A DNA stretch of 64,000 bases from Siderastrea siderea. Taxonomy: Eukaryota; Cnidaria; Anthozoa; Scleractinia; Rhizangiidae. A program made the position numbers and the translations under genes. Below are positions 33,651 to 45,288 of this stretch, in pieces. Each line of letters begins with the position of its first letter. Position 1 is the stretch's first letter. The DNA is taken from assembly GCA_964030785.1 (NCBI GenBank), contig OZ034969.1, positions 33,188,101 through 33,252,100 on the forward strand, given 5' to 3'. Below the pieces are notes generated by a model, which searched no databases, was not told the DNA's origin, and saw only the letters and a list, made by a program, of their open reading frames with translations.

Positions 33651-34165
33651 GACATCATTGCTATGCACTTTGTTGTCGTCATAACTGCAGAAACAACAAC
33701 CGCCATCAAGCCAAAGGTTGTTCCATTACTGATCGTGTGTCAGTCATTTTTCATCCATTGGGGATTTCTTCCGTCAGCAACTTCATTTACAGTGGTTTGA
33801 AAGTCATTCGTCGCGCTAGCAGGGTTCAGAGACAACTCGAGGCAATCGAACTCAGAGAACCTCCTGCAAAAGCAACGGGTGGAAGGCGAAGAGCAACAAG
33901 GGCTTCTAAAGTTGCAAAGGTCACTTTTGCTACAAGAATTCTTGGATTTGTTTGTTGTGGTCTGCAGATTTATTCAATTTTCGGTGTTTATGGCTTGTAC
34001 AGCAAAGCTGTAAATCCCTCTCCATGGCCGTGGTGGGTGTTTCGGTGGTTTCGGACATGTTTTCGATTGTTGAATTCTGTATGGCTTGTAAAATAGCCTA
34101 CAGTGTGACACAACCTTCGGAGACTCAAAACAATAATTACGACAACAGAGAACGAATCCTTTCTT
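33651..34165 (+). pseudogene. Truncated, frameshifted PRRT-like gene
   Basis: Homology to the array genes starts abruptly within segment 4 (HFVVVITAETTTAIKP), so the first half is missing. It continues through LLIVCQSFFI, loses one base near 33775, and resumes in a new frame with FIYSGLKVIRRASRV, SKVAKVTFATRILGF and PSPWPWWVF. A nine-base duplication near 34045 and another one-base loss shift it again, into FCMACKIAYS. The early part resembles type II or III, while the late part resembles type I. The copy may be a mosaic. It cannot encode a family protein. A diverged piece of the type I-II spacer is present downstream, near 34680. Confidence 0.82.
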
Positions 34166-35438
34166 GCCACCTAAAGCGTGCTCGCAGCCTAGGAATTTCT
34201 GTTTTTATGTTGATTTAATCTGTTCAAGTCTACCCGAGTATTTAACACCTTTAAACAAGCAAACTACAATTGACTGCGAGTTGAACTGATGGAATCCACC
34301 GGCAGCCAATTTTCTTTTTACGCCTACTTCAAGATGGCGGCTGAGCAACGTTTTTAGAAGAAAAAAAAAGAAAACAACTGTTTAGACAATTCAAAAATTG
34401 ATAGATTCAAACCAGTTGTCTGCTGCTTCTCTAAATTAACACTACCGAAATGTAAGTTTCTCGAACTAGCATTTTTTTGACGCGTGTATCGTGACATCTT
34501 GGCATTATGCAGCCGCTTGTCGCTTTCTTGTAATAACCAAGGAAACATTTGTCAAAACATAAATTGCAACCTCTTGCTGAAGCCAAAAAGTAAAACAGGG
34601 CTTAATTTCAAATGTTTCACGCTTTATGAACCCGAGGTAATGTTTAAGATAATGAAAATCGAAGTTGTCTGCCATCCTGAAGTGGGTGTCAAAAGAAAAT
34701 TAGCCCAGCACGAAGCTCTTATTACGGAAATTAAAATTTATAAGAAAACATTCCAAAAAATACAGCAGCAAACAGAATAACTTCAGGCCAGCTAAACTGT
34801 TGGGTGACAGTTACTTATGTGTGAATGCTTAACGCAAAATGTCACATTGCATACATTGTCTATACTTTGCTTGTATAGTACGGGGAGAGCCGCTCACGCA
34901 ACGCATGCTCTTGGCCATCATCCGTTGATCAGGAACCCGCAGATTCTTGATACGGCGACGAGGACGTCGCTAACTGAAGGATTGGGTTGCACAACGTGTG
35001 TTATACACTTTCCCAGGTTTCCTTACCGCCCTCTGCAAAATAACAACGTGAAATCTGAGTAAAGGGAGTACGTGACAAAAACACGACGGTGAATATTCCT
35101 TCCTTCAGTAAACGTGAACGTCCTTCTAACGAATTCAGCCGCCTCAACAGTTCGGCCACTTTAGACAAACTGCACGTTTTGCAAAAGTTGCGACGTAGTT
35201 TAAAATAACGTGAATTTATTTTCTAACTCGTTTGCTTGGCATTGTCGACGTGGTGAAAGCTGACGCCAAACCTTGTGCATACGCAGGTCAAGACACTTAA
35301 AAAGATCCCTAACTCCGGATGTAACTGGCCCTTTGAGTATCCTCTTACCCAGAGCCCCACGATCTACTTGGACAGTGGTAGTTGCGTAGCTCTGGGGACA
35401 AGACTGCCTCATTGAGTGGAACAAATCTGTTTGGCTTA
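34166..35438. other. Spacer after the truncated copy
   Basis: No gene supported. The piece around 34679-34710 resembles 10567-10600 and 50088-50115, suggesting a decayed spacer copy. The remaining sequence to 35438 is not recognised. Confidence 0.4.
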
Positions 35439-36639
35439 CAGTATTTACTCGCAAGAGCGCCGCGGTGCTTATTTAATTTTTCGACTTGTCGGTGCGGTGC
35501 TTATTTGAGGGTGGCGCAGACTCATACCCAGTCGCTATTAATGAGTCTGGGGGAAAGGTTCTATTGAGGCGCGCGGGGTGACATGGGAAGGGGCGAAGGA
35601 AAAATAGCGACTGGCAGATTTCGTATCCATATGGCGGGCGCGCGCGAGGGAAGTTCTTTTTCACGTGAGGTAAACAATGCCATAAATTAAGGTAAATTAG
35701 CTTGCTCACATCGTAGTTGTATTGGACATAATGTTTTTAATAAAGCGAACGATATTTTGCATCACTACACAGTAAGCTTATAACCAACTGAGTTGACCTT
35801 TTCTGATACACGTACAGTTATGTAATAATACCTTTCGTCAACCATAAATTAAATCATTCGCTGAAATCTTTCTTCGAACTTAAAAATAGTTTTCTCAAAT
35901 CGCAAGAAATTTCTAAATCGATACCTTGATTTCTTGGCTCAATTTATTTGCGACAAGCCACAATATTTGCACCTTTAATGTAAACAGACGATGGATCTTC
36001 GTGAACGCATCGGATCCTGAATTACGACCACTTACTCCTGTTTGCGATTGAAATAGGGCCGGTAACGTCTCCCTGCTCTTCGTGGAAAGATTAACTTCCA
36101 TCTCCCGAAACGAGAAATCCAAGTATCGTCAGAGCTCAGTGCCCTTTCCGTGAAAAAACGAGCTGCACGCCTCTATGGCAAAATGCACGTCTCTACCGTA
36201 CGAAATCTGCCAGTCGCTATTTTTCCTTCGCTCCTTCTCATGTCACCCCGCGCGCCTCAATAGAATCCAATCTTCTCTCCCTTTCCCCCAGACTCATAAA
36301 GAGCGACTAGTACGAGTCTGAGGACGGCGCTTACTCGGGGGCTGCGCCTATTTAAAACTGCCTACAATCATTCTTTATTTCTGTTTTAATAGCATAGTAA
36401 GGACGAAATAAAAAGTTAGCTTTAAAGGTCTATGTTGCTTTCCACATCTAAATGAATAACAATAACAGCAATAACGATATCAGCCGTATAAGCATTTCAC
36501 CTTTAGCCATATCAAAAATCAATAAGCGCCGCATTGTTGCTGCAAGGATGCGGCGCTTATTCGGGGGCGGCGCTCATTAACATTTTTGCTCCTAAATGCG
36601 TCGCTCATACATGGGCGGCGCTCTTTCGAGTAAATACAG
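35439..36639. mobile_element. 1.2-kb inverted-repeat element with nested inverted repeat
   Basis: Outer ends CAGTATTTACTCGCAAGAGC and its near complement are flanked by TA (35437-35438 and 36640-36641). GCGCTTATT-type subterminal repeats follow each end. Inside, a second inverted pair of about 100 bases (about 35518-35630 and 36200-36325) shares AAATCTGCCAGTCGCTATTT. This is either a nested element or part of the same one. The outer ends resemble those at 15127-15682. The open frames inside (for example 35473-35709 minus) run through the inverted repeats and are not called. Confidence 0.72.
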
Positions 36640-36641
36640 TA

Positions 36642-37759
36642 TAGTTATACAGTTGTATTTTTACGCGCTCATCTTTCAACTGACATGGTTATTATCTACT
36701 CCATAAAAGAGTCACCGATCTCGTGCTTCCATGTCCCTGAACGGTATATTTCTATTTGAGAAATGAGGTATCACAGAAGAAAGGAACTGAAAAAAAAAAA
36801 CACGGAAACAAGTTAAACAAGACAAATTTAGTGGCCACTCATATAGGAATTAAATAATTCCTTTCTCAACTAAATTTTTCGTATTTCTAACTCCCGGGTA
36901 ATTTTTGTACTTCGATAACCTGAGCTGCAATATCCTCATATTTTTTATATTTCGTTTTTGGAACATTGAAAATAACGACCCTAACAGCGTTGCTTGAGAA
37001 GTGTGTGCTCTTGTTTTTAGAAGTAAACGATTCATTGCAGCAGTGTCACGTTTTTCTTAATCATGGAATATTCCCGATCTTTTCAGGCCTCATTTTGTTA
37101 AGTAAACAGTAATATGAAAGTTGAGACTAGTTTAAAGAGAAATTACATTTAACAAACAAACGTGTTCAGCTTACAAAATGTGTTTTAGCTTAATAACAGA
37201 GTAAAATACTAATTAAAATAATAGTTTAAAATACTAATTTATAAAGAAATAGCTACGTCCGTGGAGCATATGTTACTTACAAAAAGAGCTCGTTGTATAG
37301 ACCTTTAACGAGGAACGTGACTCAGCAACGACAGGTGAAAGCATGGGTGCTCATTCAGGCAATAAATGCGCGCGCCAGAAATTACACCTGACAGCACGTT
37401 AAAAAGAATCCGATTCTCCTTTGGTTTGAGGTGCCATACGTAATATTAAACAGGCGGAAAAACGGATGCTTTAGACGGACGTTCTAAACATGCCAATTAA
37501 TTTATCAACTGAAAGCATCATAACTGACAAAATTAAAAAACCAAATTTGTTTCGCATACGAGGCTTGGCCTAGTCATAAAGCGTTTCGAATATATTGTGT
37601 TATAGACCGATGAGCATTGTTCAGTGGCCTTGGATCTTTTTTAGGTTGTATTAACTTTTTCATGCAATCGATACTCATGGAAAACGAAACGCAGCAAATT
37701 AACCGATTTCTGTCTACGGAGGGAGGCTCTCAAAATACTGTTGTTTTTTTCTAAATAGA
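36642..37759. other. Upstream spacer of the 37857 gene
   Basis: No gene or clear element. No strong match to the spacers of blocks A and B was recognised, apart from the proximal flank that begins at 37760. Confidence 0.4.
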
Positions 37760-37856
37760 TTTCCCACAGTTCCAGAGTATTACAGGTACTACGCTTAAAT
37801 GCCAGTTGATATAGCTGTTCAAACAAGCAATATTTCGGTGTGTAGTTTCTTTCACC
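37760..37856 (+). promoter_or_regulatory. Conserved 5' flank of type I gene
   Basis: TTTCCCACAGTTCCAGAGT at 37760-37778 matches the box at 1201 and 43641. A following GTTGATATAGCTGTTCAAAC is also shared. The distance to the ATG is 97 bases, shorter than in the other two. Function is inferred from conservation only. Confidence 0.4.
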
Positions 37857-38825
37857 ATGCGAAACTCTCCACCGACAGGAACCGCGCCTGAACGGCATAT
37901 TACTGTGGCCGCAGATGCCGAGCCAGGACCATACTGGCCAGTAGCAAAACAGCTTTGGGGAATCGCATGGGAGTTCCACTGGGCTGGATTTGGTGTCCTC
38001 TTCGGCGCTTTTGCATTGCGCTCTTTGGTCGCTCTAGCACGGGTCAGCAGAAGGCAAGGGTTTGGTCGGAAGCCCTTGTTTATAGCCATAAACGCTTTGC
38101 TATTCACTTTAGGAACAACGCGAGCTTTATGCTTGTTTTTGGACCCTTACTCATCCGGTGACAACGGTGTTAGATGTCCGTCTTGGTTGGCGGGGTTGCT
38201 CTTCGGTATTACCTTCCCCTGTTTAACATCTTCGTTTTGTTTGATCCATCTCGCGTTTCTTGAAGTCGCTAAGATACAAATTGGATCCAAAAAGCTCCAA
38301 AGTGCACGCTTTGTTGGTGGTATCATTACAGTTCACTTTGCTCTTGAGATTACGGCAGCAGTAACAACCGCTGTCAATCCTGACCTTGCAACATACCTGA
38401 TCATTTGCCAGTCATTTTTCATCGTTTGGGGCATCCTTCTGTCGGCTAGTTTTATTTACAGCGGTTCAAAAGTGATTATTCGCGCTGGCAGATTACGAAA
38501 ACAGCTCGAGACGATCGAACTTGGAGAAAAAGGTACAAGGGAGAGTGGAATGCGAAGCTGGCGAAGAAAGGAAAGGACTATTAAAGTCACAAAAATCACG
38601 TTCGCGACAAGTATTTTGGGATTTGCTTGTTGTGGTCTGCAGATTTATTCAATGTTCGGCGTTTATGGTTTGTATAGCAGAGCTGTAAGTCCTTCTCCTT
38701 GGCCGTGGTGGGTGTTTCAGACATGTTTTCGATTGGTTGAGCTCTCTATGGCGTGTACAATAGCCTACAGTGTTACACAACGTTCCGAGCCACAAAACAA
38801 CGCCAACAATCATGACAATAATTAA
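37857..38825 (+). CDS. PRRT3/PRRT4-like seven-helix membrane protein, type I
   Basis: A 322-residue single-exon protein with the type I signature and the layout of the 1329 gene. AEPGPYW lies at 21-27. Seven membrane segments are at nearly the same positions as in that gene up to segment 5; segments 6 and 7 are shifted by about five residues because the basic loop is longer (ELGEKGTRESGMRSWRRKER). SPWPWW is intact and the C-terminus is asparagine-rich. It is clearly diverged from the 1329/43770 pair throughout, yet has no stop or frameshift, consistent with an older duplicate under selection. The ATG context TTCACCATG is good. No AATAAA was found within 500 bases after the stop. It may bind or sense something at the cell surface, but this is a guess from topology alone. 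Confidence 0.9.
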   Translation: MRNSPPTGTAPERHITVAADAEPGPYWPVAKQLWGIAWEFHWAGFGVLFGAFALRSLVALARVSRRQGFGRKPLFIAINALLFTLGTTRALCLFLDPYSSGDNGVRCPSWLAGLLFGITFPCLTSSFCLIHLAFLEVAKIQIGSKKLQSARFVGGIITVHFALEITAAVTTAVNPDLATYLIICQSFFIVWGILLSASFIYSGSKVIIRAGRLRKQLETIELGEKGTRESGMRSWRRKERTIKVTKITFATSILGFACCGLQIYSMFGVYGLYSRAVSPSPWPWWVFQTCFRLVELSMACTIAYSVTQRSEPQNNANNHDNN

Positions 38826-39049
38826 CAATGAGCGACTTTTGTTCGGTTAACCAGTTACCCTGTTAACAAAGTTTGGTTTGAGCCTCAAACAGTTAGCTTA
38901 CGCTGTAAATCGATGTAAATGAACAAGGACGTGAGTAAAACCAAGAATCTGGCTGAAATTGTTCAGCTCACGACAGTTTGTGGATTATCTTACAGTGTAT
39001 CGTTCACTACGGCATTCATTGGTCTGTTTGTCGGACAACTGAGATACCA
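38826..39049. other. 3' flank of the 37857 gene
   Basis: Short non-coding stretch ending in the ATACCA target site of the SINE. No polyadenylation signal recognised. Confidence 0.4.
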
Positions 39050-39325
39050 TAATGATTTAATAATGATAATGATTTAGAACTTATATAGCGCATTTTCTAT
39101 ATGGATATAATCAAATGCGCTTTACAAGCAGGTGGAATTGGAATTTGGAAATGTTGGTTTTTTATGGAGGGAGGAAAACCGGACAACCCGGAGAAAAACC
39201 CTCGAAGCAAGGACGAGAACCAACAACAAACTCAACCCACATATGACACCGGGACCGGGAATCGAACCCGGGCCACATTGGTGGAAGGCGAGCGCTCTCA
39301 CCATTGCGCCATCCCTGCTCTCCAC
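39050..39325 (-). mobile_element. tRNA-derived SINE with LINE-like tail
   Basis: On the minus strand the head (39313-39249) reads GGATGGCGCAATGGTGAGAG and later GGGTTCGATTCCCGG, which are good A and B boxes of RNA polymerase III. The tail (39120-39050) reads TTGTAAAGCGCATTTGA and then AATGCGCTATATAA plus an ATTATT-type end. ATACCA flanks both sides (39044-39049 and 39326-39331). The tail resembles the 3' end of the degenerate LINE at 21652. Longer open frames across it are artefacts. Confidence 0.85.
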
Positions 39326-40190
39326 ATACCACACAAATGCTGCATAAATGTGTTACACACAATAAAATTGGTAAATATTTCAATCCGTGTTCCGTTTCGT
39401 AAAATCATCAGTGTTGTGAACTCTTTGTGACGCAGAATGATTAAGTATTTTTAAATTAAAAAGATAAAGAAATAAACTAACAATAAGACAGCTAAATCAA
39501 CCAATAAATAATAAATGAATAAATAAATAAATAAATAAAGATCTGAAAGTCATGGCAAACGAAATTAGGCCGTAAGCCGCTCGAAGCAAAAACATGCTTC
39601 CAATTAAGTGCTGGAAAACAAGGAACTGCTCTGAAGCACGGTGAAAAATACAACAGGTGTTATCTGCAGGAAACACGCAAACCAATCGCGATTGCATGGC
39701 TCTAGATTCTCAAAGAACAAACGTTTTATGGAAACCTTGCACGACTCTTGTGACCTTCAAATGTCGTGCTTCAAATCCTGTCAAAGCATCAATCTTTTTT
39801 CTTGGTTTCTTTTCCATCGCTCGAGTTATATTTTCTTAAACGGCAAGCAGTGAAAGTAGTCCCCATACGAAAGTTGGCTTTACTTGATTTTTAATAAAAC
39901 TCGTAGGTAATCAATTCAATTGCTGTCGAAAGAGTTACTAGCGAAACGAAACGATGCCTTTAAACTTGGCTTATCAGCTGCCGGGGAAATCCTTCATATT
40001 TTGCTCCCCTGCAATTCCCCGCCATATTTGAAGTAAAAATATTGTGCCGTTTGTAGACCATTCTTATGTTTTTGATGTTTTATTAGTCACATCAACTCTT
40101 TTTAGGTGGGAATATGGGCTGAAAAACTTGTGCAGTGTCTTAGCTTGATTTCATGTAAAGGGTAAAGTAATAAAGCAATTCTGCATTTTC
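39326..40190. other. Unrecognised spacer
   Basis: AT-rich, with an AAATAAATAAAT tract near 39515-39540. No gene or element recognised. Confidence 0.4.
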
Positions 40191-40194
40191 ATTA

Positions 40195-41075
40195 CAATTT
40201 GGCCATGGGCTTAAACAGCGTGGTAAATGACCATATTGTCAATCCTGAAATAGCAATTATACGGATATCATTAGTTTGCCCAAGCTGTTTTGCAGTCGTT
40301 CTGGGTAAACAAAATGATCTTACCTCGACTAGCGCATGCACGCAAGACAGTGAGATAAAGAAAATTATTCTCCGTCATTCGGGATTTACTGGTAAGTTTA
40401 GTCTGTAGTTGTAAAAAATACTGTAGTTGTAAAAAAAACGGTTTCTTCTGGGCCAGAATAAATTAGATGAAGCCATTAATATTTTTGCCCATCACTTGGT
40501 GTTCCGCAAATAAACCGAAAAATATGAATTTAATTTGGCAAAGTTAACTGTAAAATCGTTGGAACAGAGGGAGTTTCATTTCTATTCTTCTTTTGTTTCA
40601 GTAATAAGAAGAAACGTCAAGACTTAATTAAGGTTTGCATGATCAAATGTGAGACTTAAAAAACATGCAGGACTTTCGAGTCGTGGGGTGCAGTTTGCAA
40701 TTGCAGTTTGCACGCAGAATTTGTTAGTTGGATTATCACCCAGCCAGCGGGTGAGCGAATTGTTCTAAAACGTTAAAAAGTAACGATAATTTTAACGCCA
40801 AAGCCAAGTTTCTCCTTTGTAATTTTAAAACTGTTCAAGGACTTTGAAGACGTGTAGTGTTTTCAAGTAATCTCATAGCCCACACGTAACCGGTGGATCG
40901 TTATCCGGTTATTGGTAACTTTTGTCAATTAATACACGTGTTTGGTTTTGCAATGGTAACATGTTATTCACTGGTTAGGATTTTCATATTTATTTAAATG
41001 ATAGTTTGCAAAGGCTTTATTGGTCAAAACCTGACGCTCGTTATAGCTGGTAGAGAGTATTGCAGGTGAAAAATT
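40195..41075. repeat. Diverged spacer module, copy D
   Basis: Collinear with 46310-47450 of block B. Landmarks are AAACAAAATGATCT (about 40308 and 46430), GTTTGCATG near 40645 and 46996, and GTCAAAACCTGACG (about 41024 and 47390). It shows that the 37857 gene carried the same downstream spacer as the type I genes of blocks A and B. No coding. Confidence 0.65.
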
Positions 41076-41785
41076 AATAAGGTAGTGTTTTCAGAGTTAT
41101 CAGACTCATGAAATCAGCTCGATTTGAGTATCAATTTAGAAAAATATATATCTCCTCGATTACTGACCGCCCCTCACCACTCAGTTGATTTTATTGGGTT
41201 TTGTTTCTCAGCATTCAATGATATTCTAGTTCCATTGGTAAACGCAAGCTCAGTGGCATTATCGCGATTAAAATTGAAAGCAGGATTGTACTTCTATTTG
41301 TGTTAGTTACTCTTATCTGACGGCATTATTTATGTATTGTTACTTCAGTGGAAATTTACCTACTGCATTTTCAGATTTTTTTTTCACGTAATTGTACTAT
41401 CCATTTTCATTATACCAGATCTGTTGTAGTGAAGAAATTATGGAAAATTCTCAGTAAATCTAGAGATGCTGTACTTATTAAACAGCTTGCCAACCAGTTT
41501 AAAGAAAATTTAGTCTTTGCAAATATTAACAAAAAACTGAAGCAATTTGTACAACAAGAATACAATGACTCTTCCTATGAAACACAAATTGATTATCTGT
41601 ATTTAATTAATTACAATCAATTAATAGTTAAGGCCACCATTCATCATATGATTGTTTGTGACGTTAAAGATAATAATGAGGGGTTCTCCTTAGAAAAGCT
41701 CAATCGAGATTGCTGAGATCTCCTGCTACTGGATATTGTAATAGATTTAACACACACACACACACTGTTTGAATGTGGCAAATAA

Positions 41786-41852
<67 letters not shown>

Positions 41853-42302
41853 CTTAGACGCTAATATAAGGTGGACATTGGAGCAGTACAACAGAGGTAT
41901 ATTCGAGTATCAATGGTGTCGAGCAGGAGGCCAAAATCACAGATCACAGCCCCTCCTAAGTCAAAGGTAAAATGTCTTGTGCTGACTATTTACAGTCCTT
42001 TAGGGAGATTCAATCCGATTAATTAACTAGGTTTCTACAACAAATAAGTCAAGTCTGAAATCTGTAAGACACTGACTGGGGCACTGACTGGACACCGACG
42101 GAATCGAAAGTTCACAGACCACTAGTCGCGAAAGCTTTCTGGGGGTTTTGTCTCTCAATCACTTGGTGTGCATTTTCTTAGGCCAACAGAAGGGGTTTGC
42201 ACAAGGTTGTTGGTTTTCACGTTACTAAGCAGCTTTGTTTGGCTTAGTTACCTAAACGTCCTGGTCAGGTAACCAGAGAGAATTTTCGGGAAGGAATTCT
42301 GG
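41076..42302. other. Spacer with microsatellites
   Basis: A 122-codon open frame at 41348-41716 begins at GTG, is AT-rich and resembles no known family, so it is not called. An ACAC tract lies at 41750-41765. From 42303 the block A homology begins. Confidence 0.4.
41788..41851. repeat. ATTG microsatellite
   Basis: About sixteen uninterrupted ATTG units. Confidence 0.95.
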
Positions 42303-43640
42303 GAGGCTCTTGAATAGCTAAATGTCGTCTGGACCTTATTCCTTCTTCTGAATGGCTTCAGGGTGGACTCCTTCTCCCAAACCTCTCTGCTCCACTTACG
42401 GCCAGCTAAATTTCGGTTGTTGGGTAGCAAATGTCGTCCAGATCTTTCTTTCCATCAGATGTTTGGCCCTGCTGAAACTGCAACTTAGAAGGGAGTGGCG
42501 CACGAGCCATCACAGCTTGTGTCGAGCTGCTGCTTTTTTTCAACGTGTTTATCACTGTTTGAACAGCCTACTTGTCCTTGCCATTTGTTTGGGACTGGTT
42601 CATCTGGGACTTGCTGTATGGCGTATGAATCCGTAAACTGTAAACTTGGCGGATATCCTTGCTGAGAACATTGTCTGACAGTACCTAATCTGAGATACAG
42701 TCACGGAGTTTGAAGTATGGGCTTGAGGTGTACTGCTGCATCAGATGAAGTGGTGCGAGCATGCATCGCTACCTGAACGTATCGTGAATCAGATAGCAGT
42801 CGATGACAAGTATAAAGAGTATACAGAGTGGACCTCTGACTTCCAATCAAGTCAGCGGCGACTTTGCCAAGATCGATCGGGAATTTCACAAGGAATTATG
42901 CTGGATTTTTTGCGTAGACACGTCCTCCGTTGCAAGCACTTGTTCTCTGCTTCTTCAAGGTCCATGCTTAGGCCTGGCCACCAAAACTGAAATTTTAAAA
43001 AGCAGCTACAAATAGTTGACACAGTCACCAAAGCACTCCTCTTCTAGCCGGCTAAAGGTCCCATTTCTTCGCCATTGGCAACGAACGTGACGTAACAACA
43101 GCAGGTACAAGCGATGGAGTCTTAATCATGCAATACATGTGTACACACCATATGACAAGGAATCTTAATTTTATTTGGCTTGGGGTGCCATACGTGATAT
43201 TTACCTTGGATATTTAACAGGCAAAAACAACGGTGACATCTTCAAGCAAACATGTGTACACAGCATAAGAGAACTATGTGGCTTGAGTGCCTTATGTGTT
43301 ATTTAACAGGCAAATGTCGAAGTACACTTCAAGTATCTGTTTCGTTAATGAATTGAATGCGTCAAAATTAGATTAGTTGTACGTGACACAGCAAGAAGAC
43401 CGGATACCTTTTGTTTTGCACATTTCAAACATTATTATACAATTTCTGAATGTTTATCGATTACCTGAATCATTGTTATCAATATCGACCCTTTAGTCTT
43501 AAGTTGTAGCCATTTAGCCATTGAAACTCACCGAGAATTAAACAGATAGACGGGAAGGCAAACTTTCAAAGTTAACAACATAATCGGGTAACGATCTGCT
43601 TTTCTTTTCTGGACTGGGGCCATCAAAACTTCTAAAACGA
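42303..43640. repeat. Left part of duplicated block B
   Basis: Collinear with 1-1200. It carries small indels relative to block A, including extra sequence near 42510 and 43440-43480. No gene. Confidence 0.7.
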
Positions 43641-43769
43641 TTTCCCATAATTCCAGAGTGGTACTAAGACGCTGCAATTCAAGTTGATTTGTCTGTTTAA
43701 ACAGGCAGGTGGGTAATTGTTCATGGTTTAGGCTAAGTTAGGCGTCCCGGCGTATCGTTTGCTTCCACC
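43641..43769 (+). promoter_or_regulatory. Conserved 5' flank of broken type I copy
   Basis: Same box as at 1201 (TTTCCCATAATTCCAGAGTG), 129 bases before the old start. The flank is still close to the intact gene's, so loss of the gene is recent. Confidence 0.35.
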
Positions 43770-44729
43770 ATGCTAAGCTCTCCACCACCAGAAACCTCGC
43801 CTGAACAACATATCCTTTTGGCCGCAGATGCTGAGCCAGGTCCTAACTGGTCAGTTGCAAAACAGCTTTGGGGAATCGCTTGGGAGTTGCACTGGGCTGG
43901 ATATGGTGTCCTCCTCAGCATTTTAGCTGTACGCTCTTTCATCGCCTTAGCAGAAGTTAGAACCCGACAAGGATTTAGTCGAAAGCCTTTGTATATAGCC
44001 ACAAATGCTTTGCTCTTGACGCTAGGAACAACGCGAGCATTGCTCATGTTTCTTGACACTTACTCGTAAGGAGACAATGGTGTCAAACTCCCAAACTGGT
44101 TTGCGAGGTTGCTGTATAGGATAACCTTTCCTTGTTTGACGTCATCGTTTTGTTTGATCCATTTGGCTTTTCGTGAACTTGCTAAGATTCAAGTTGGGCC
44201 AAAAAAGATCCGTAGTGTACGGTATGTTGTTAGTGTTATTATCACTCACTTTGCCCTTGAAATAACGGTAGCAATAGCAATCGCTGTGAGTCCACACCTT
44301 GCGCCATTAATGATCGTATGCCAGTAATATTTCATCCTTTGGGGATTTCCTCTGTCTGCAGGCTTTATTTACAGTGGTTTGAAAGTCATTTATCGCGCTA
44401 GAAGAGTACAGAGACAAATCGGGACAATCGAACTTGCAGATGCCGCTTGGGCGAAGGCGAATGGAGCGCGGCGTAAAGAAAGGGCTTTTAAAGTCGCAAA
44501 AGTCACTTTTGCTACAAATATTTTGGGATTTGTTTGTTGTGCACAGCAGATTTATTCAATGTTCGGTGTTTATGGCTTGTATAGCAAAGCTGTAAATCCT
44601 TCTCTTTGGCCGTGGTGGGTGTTTCAGACTTGCTTTCGTTTAGTTGAATTCTGTATGGCTTGTACAATAGCCTACAGTCTGATGCAACGCCCGGAGCAGC
44701 AAAGTTATAATAGGAGTGACAAAAAATGA
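43770..44729 (+). pseudogene. PRRT-like type I pseudogene with two nonsense codons
   Basis: The frame is preserved over the full 319-codon length of the 1329 gene with no frameshift, but two codons are stops. TCA to TAA occurs at 44067-44069, after DTYS, in the loop following segment 2. A TAA lies at 44325-44327, directly after CQ, where the family has CQSFF. Other changes hit conserved sites, such as LDPY to LDTY and SPWPWW to SLWPWW. The start codon, conserved 5' flank and AATAAA (44789-44794) remain. The pattern suggests loss by point mutation after duplication. Stop-codon readthrough at both sites is unlikely. Confidence 0.9.
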
Positions 44730-45287
44730 TATGGCTTAAGCGATTTCCCTGTTAAAGAATTGTTAGTTAGCGTAGATAGCTGAATCAGAATAAATTAAGA
44801 TATGACTGACAGAAATTAATCAGTAACTCTTGGAATATCGTCTTGCTTCATGACATTATGTTTGTATGGGTACCGGTAGATTTAAAACGGTGTCTTAAGA
44901 TCTTTAAACAAGGCATTTATTATTAAATGAATCTATACTGCCTTGGCCTGCCCTCAAACGATCGAGATGTCAAACAAATTACTAGCAATCAGATGACAAT
45001 ACTTAGAAATCCTCAATCAGGTTATTAAATTTTTAGCTTCCTGACTTGATCACCACACTTAGGTTACGGATAAGGTTATCAGTGTGTAATCTTTCTTTTT
45101 GCCTTTTTGAGGTGCTGTATGTACAATGAGCTCTGAAAATGAGAAAGGGAATAAAATTGAAGGTTGTTTAGCCGATTTAACTCATCATTAATTTCATGGT
45201 TCTAGCTTAAAGCCATTGAAAACGTTGGATGTAAAGAAGGGTGAAAAACACACATTTATAATCCAAAATGGCTTGACCGCATAAAGA

Positions 45288-45288
<1 letters not shown>
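44730..45288. repeat. 3' flank of pseudogene, paralogous to 2289-2870
   Basis: Gene-free. Shows the empty site of the 2400-2590 hairpin insertion near 44820-44845. About 100 bases (near 45000-45130) are not found in block A. Confidence 0.6.

Noticed and set aside
39101..39430. Open frames of 70-109 codons on both strands near 39100-39430
   Set aside because: They run through a tRNA-derived SINE with its own promoter boxes and tail.
41348..41716. 122-codon open frame as a gene
   Set aside because: Starts with GTG, is very AT-rich, and shows no motif or relative in the window.
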